Part shown: positions 34,367-37,201 of the stretch, in pieces | Layout: each line of letters starts with the position of its first letter | Position numbering within the stretch: position 1 is the stretch's first letter | Assembly: GCF_000739655.1 (NCBI RefSeq) | Contig: NZ_BATR01000045.1 | Coordinates: forward strand, 1-37,201 | Direction: 5' to 3' | Source: Verrucomicrobium sp. BvORR106 | Lineage (GTDB): Bacteria > Verrucomicrobiota > Verrucomicrobiia > Verrucomicrobiales > Verrucomicrobiaceae | Length of the DNA stretch: 37,201 nucleotides | Notes under the pieces: generated by a model | The model's database searches: none | The model's input: the letters and a program-made list of their open reading frames with translations, nothing else | Told to the model about the DNA's origin: nothing | Position numbers and translations under genes: made by a program

Positions 34367-34543
34367 CAGACGCCAGACTGCCAGACGTCAGACCTGACCG
34401 GAGAACCCGGCGAAAGTGAACGAGATGGGGTCGGAGACTGATGCTGATTGCCCATCTGCGCTACGCTCGCTGGAGCACGTACTTAGTACTGCTCCAGCCC
34501 CAACACCTTGACGCACTGGCGCACCGCCCACTGACGCACTGGC
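34367..34543. repeat. Short repeats and hairpin between mgsA and the FHA-ABC gene
   Basis: Three kinds of structure lie close together. First, an AGAC-type series (34368-34397: AGACGCC, AGACTGCC, AGACGTC, AGACCTGA) resembles the one ending the EamA gene. Second, an 8-bp stem CTGGAGCA/TGCTCCAG (34470-34477/34490-34497) encloses a GTAC-TTA-GTAC core. Third, GACGCACTGGC is directly repeated at 34510 and 34533; the last copy ends on the final base of the FHA-ABC stop codon. Confidence 0.55.
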
Positions 34544-37201
34544 TATTTTCCTTTCTGCTTGCCGACGAGGCCGATGATGGTGATGACGTAGCAGGAGACA
34601 ATCCAGCCGCCGAGAACGAGGAAGGAACTGATGGCTGGGGAGGCGAATCGGAAAAGGGTGCCCATTTCATAGCGCACGTCATTGCGCTGCTCGGTGGACT
34701 GGTCGTACACCTTGACCCCGCGGCGCATGGCGAAGAGGTGATGGTGCTGGCCCACGCGATTGGGGAAGACGACGAGGTTCTGCCAGCTCACGTTCCAGTC
34801 GGAGACCTTGTCGTATTTCTCTGTGTACTCCTTGCCAGCCTCCATCCAGGTGACGGATTCCTGTTCACCAGTAGGAGTGAGGAAGACGGGATACTTCGTG
34901 CGGTTGCTGATGCGCGGGGTCGTCTGGCCGTAGATGCCGGCCACGTCCATCATGCGCTGGGCGCAGAAGCTCGGCACCACGGTGCTGGCGATCCGCACGC
35001 TGGCGGTCATCTCGGGCCGGGTCACGACGAAGCCGCCGAAGAGGATTTGAGGAATCAACACCAGGGGCACCCACATGACGGCCTGGGTGCTGTTGCGTAC
35101 CAGGGCAGAGATGGCGAGGCCGATGGCCACGCCCACGAAGGCGGCGGCGAACAGGGCGAACAGCTTCAGCAACATGACGGTGATGCCGATGCCCAGCATC
35201 TTGATGCCCGTGTCCGGGGTCGGAGGTTTGCCCTCGCCGGGATCGGTGGTGTCCAGCAGGTTCTGGCCGAACTCGAAGAAGTGCGCAGCACGCAGCAGGG
35301 TCGTGGTGATGAGGCCGGGGCCCTTGGGAGCCGGCGGGGCGGCGACCTCGACCGGTGCAGGGGTGGGAGCGGTGTTGCTGGGCGCGTTCTTCGTTTCCTC
35401 CGTGACGATCTCAAACTCATCGAGCGAGACGGCGGGGGCCTGACCGCCACTTGCATCCGGTGCCTGCACTGCGACGGCTTTGGGAGTAAGTCGTTCCGTG
35501 GCCTTCTTAAGGAAGGCCTCCGACTTCAGGTCCGACGGGTTCAGGAGGTGACCCACCCCGAGGGTGACGATGAAGAGCACGATGGCCTGAAGCACCGTAA
35601 CGAAGGTGAGAAAGGCGTACTTGCTCTGTAGATAAGCATTGAGTCCCAGGCCGCAGACGCGCTCCCGGCGGAAGATGGAGATCTCCCTCACGATCTGCTG
35701 AGCACCATTGCTACAACCGAACCACAGGGTGGCCACAATGCAGAGGAACATGCGGAGGACGGCATCGTCTGCAACCCAGCCGACCAGGACGGCGATGATG
35801 ACGGGCTGGGCGAGGAGGAAGAGCAGGTTGAGCAGGTCCGCCTTGAGGATGCTCCACTGGCGTCGCAGCTGGATGAAGAGGGTGGGCAGCCAGCCGGGGC
35901 CAAGCTTGGGCCTGCTCTGCTGGAGGGGGTCGTCATGGGCAGGCGGTAGATACGCCAGGGGCTTGGCCTCAGGGCGTGAGCCCTCGAACTCCTGACGCCA
36001 CTGGGCGGCGGTGCGGGTCTCGTCGCCACCCACCTTCAGGTAGATTTCATCGAGCCCGCGTTCCACCTTGAAGTAGCGCTCCGCCTCGTCCGGGGTGCCG
36101 TTGAAGATGACGTGTCCGCCATGGACGAAGAGCAGCTGGTCAAAGAGGTAGGCGCGCCCCAGTACGTGCGTGGTGCAGATGACGGTGCAGTCCGTGCCAG
36201 CCAGACGGCGGAGCAGGGACATGAGGTCGAACTCCGTCTTGGGATCGAGACCACTGGAGGGCTCATCCAGGAAGAGCACGCTGGGCTTGGCCAGCAGCTC
36301 AGTGGCGATGCTCACGCGCTTGCGCTGGCCGCCGGAAAGCATGGAGATCCGTTTCTCCTTGTGCTCGGCCAGGCCCAGGCGGTCGATGGTCTCCTCCACG
36401 AGATCCCGCACTGCCTTGCGTGGGGTGCCAGAGGGCAGCTTCAACCGGGCGCTGTAGGTGATGGCCTCGGTGACGGTCAGCTCTTGGTGCACGATGTCAT
36501 CCTGCGGCACATATCCGATGCCGGAGGCGGCCATCTGGCGGGGATCGCCCAGCCGGGCCCCATTGATGTACACCTCGCCCGCGCTGGCGGGGTTCACGCC
36601 GCACAGGGCGTTCATGAGCGTGCTCTTGCCCTGGCCTGAACCACCGAGGATGCCGACGAAGGAGCAGGGGGTGACGTCGAGGGAGACGTCATTCAGAATG
36701 TTGCGGCCGTTGGGCAGGGTGAAGGTGAGGTGCCGGGATTCCACCTTGGCCCCGCCGAAGGCGGAAACTTGGCGGAGGGAGGTGCCGGTGAACTCAAAAG
36801 TGTAGCTTCCGAGCTTCAATCGATCGCCCACGATGAGCTGACGGCGGTCAAAACGCTGTCCGTTGAGCAGGGTGCCTGTCTGACTTTTGTCAGAGGCGAA
36901 AGCGACTCCAGCCTCGGGTTGTTCGATCTCCAGGTGGATGCGGGAGACGCGGGAATCTTCGGCATCGAGGTCCACTTTGGGGTCGCCAGAAGTGTCGCCA
37001 CTGGCGCGGCCGAACACCACCTTCCGCAGTCCTTTGAGGGGGATTTCAGCCGTCGCTGCGCCGCGGAAAACGGGCTGCGCCGAAGTCAGTCCGAACCGGA
37101 TCAAAACGTCCGGCATCTCAATGATGTCGCCGTCTTCCAGCGGGGCCACTGCCGAGAGAGACTGCCCGTTCAGACGCAGGGTGCGCTGGGCATTGGGAGT
37201 G
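34543..37201 (-). CDS. FHA-FHA-ABC transporter fusion (Rv1747-like), N-terminus beyond right edge
   Basis: Open frame of 885 codons that is still open at the right edge. Domain order: the end of a first FHA domain, a complete second FHA domain (VVFGRASGD...SRVSRIHLEI...GTLLNGQR), an ABCG-type nucleotide-binding domain with Walker A GGSGQGKST (36621-36649), signature LSGGQRKRV (36314-36343) and Walker B FLDEPSSGLD (36246-36281), then an ABC-2 membrane domain with about six helices. FHA domains bind phosphothreonine, so activity may be controlled by Ser/Thr kinases, as known for mycobacterial Rv1747. A ~50-residue Pro/Ala/Glu-rich segment (about 35315-35465) separates helices 3 and 4. Substrate unknown, possibly a lipid or glycolipid. 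Confidence 0.92.
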   Translation of the reverse strand, partial: TPNAQRTLRLNGQSLSAVAPLEDGDIIEMPDVLIRFGLTSAQPVFRGAATAEIPLKGLRKVVFGRASGDTSGDPKVDLDAEDSRVSRIHLEIEQPEAGVAFASDKSQTGTLLNGQRFDRRQLIVGDRLKLGSYTFEFTGTSLRQVSAFGGAKVESRHLTFTLPNGRNILNDVSLDVTPCSFVGILGGSGQGKSTLMNALCGVNPASAGEVYINGARLGDPRQMAASGIGYVPQDDIVHQELTVTEAITYSARLKLPSGTPRKAVRDLVEETIDRLGLAEHKEKRISMLSGGQRKRVSIATELLAKPSVLFLDEPSSGLDPKTEFDLMSLLRRLAGTDCTVICTTHVLGRAYLFDQLLFVHGGHVIFNGTPDEAERYFKVERGLDEIYLKVGGDETRTAAQWRQEFEGSRPEAKPLAYLPPAHDDPLQQSRPKLGPGWLPTLFIQLRRQWSILKADLLNLLFLLAQPVIIAVLVGWVADDAVLRMFLCIVATLWFGCSNGAQQIVREISIFRRERVCGLGLNAYLQSKYAFLTFVTVLQAIVLFIVTLGVGHLLNPSDLKSEAFLKKATERLTPKAVAVQAPDASGGQAPAVSLDEFEIVTEETKNAPSNTAPTPAPVEVAAPPAPKGPGLITTTLLRAAHFFEFGQNLLDTTDPGEGKPPTPDTGIKMLGIGITVMLLKLFALFAAAFVGVAIGLAISALVRNSTQAVMWVPLVLIPQILFGGFVVTRPEMTASVRIASTVVPSFCAQRMMDVAGIYGQTTPRISNRTKYPVFLTPTGEQESVTWMEAGKEYTEKYDKVSDWNVSWQNLVVFPNRVGQHHHLFAMRRGVKVYDQSTEQRNDVRYEMGTLFRFASPAISSFLVLGGWIVSCYVITIIGLVGKQKGK

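Overview
The window is high-GC bacterial DNA that looks like a member of the Verrucomicrobiota (Verrucomicrobium/Prosthecobacter-like). The evidence is a DUF1549/DUF1553 + DUF1501 pair, formylglycine sulfatases, a secreted autotransporter-repeat protein with a PEP-CTERM sorting tail, and several families of multi-hairpin intergenic repeats. This is a family-based inference; no rRNA or tRNA gene is visible. The genes are ordinary chromosomal ones with similar codon use, and I see no prophage, CRISPR array, transposase or integrase.

Layout. 1-8.6 kb, mostly minus strand: a truncated secreted TPR protein, recN, hemL, a zincin-like metallopeptidase, a farnesyl/geranyl-type polyprenyl diphosphate synthase and a gamma-carbonic anhydrase. 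8.6-12 kb: an HU-type DNA-binding protein with its own promoter and terminator, then pabB and asd on the minus strand, and a small L,D-transpeptidase divergent from asd. 12-19 kb: a 955-aa beta-strand-repeat PEP-CTERM protein, then divergently the DUF1549/DUF1553 and DUF1501 pair. 19-25.3 kb: a Uma2-type nuclease, a CreB/CreC-like two-component system, a glycosyltransferase-sulfotransferase pair and a lipoprotein L,D-transpeptidase. 25.3-27.8 kb: a candidate small transcript and two membrane transporters (MFS, EamA). 28.3-34.3 kb: a GNAT acetyltransferase coupled to a GH26-like glycosidase, a second GNAT, two secreted sulfatases and methylglyoxal synthase. 34.5-37.2 kb: an FHA-FHA-ABC transporter cut by the right edge.

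How it fits together. The functional theme beyond housekeeping is the cell surface and sulfated polysaccharide: one gene pair could build or sulfate glycans (GT2 + sulfotransferase), and other genes could take them apart (two sulfatases, GH26-like enzyme, DUF1549/DUF1501). Cell-wall functions (two L,D-transpeptidases; asd on the meso-DAP route) are also present.

The most unusual content is between the genes. A 274-bp element occurs three times at exactly the same length (4129-4402, 6249-6522, 30004-30277). Each copy is itself two diverged ~110-bp arms in inverted orientation, every arm carrying the same series of hairpins. A second family with the same two-arm plan lies at 27863-28245. One copy of the 274-bp element supplies the last ~40 codons and the stop codon of an acetyltransferase gene. 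These look like REPIN/MITE-type non-autonomous elements, and are the best candidate in the window for something poorly described.
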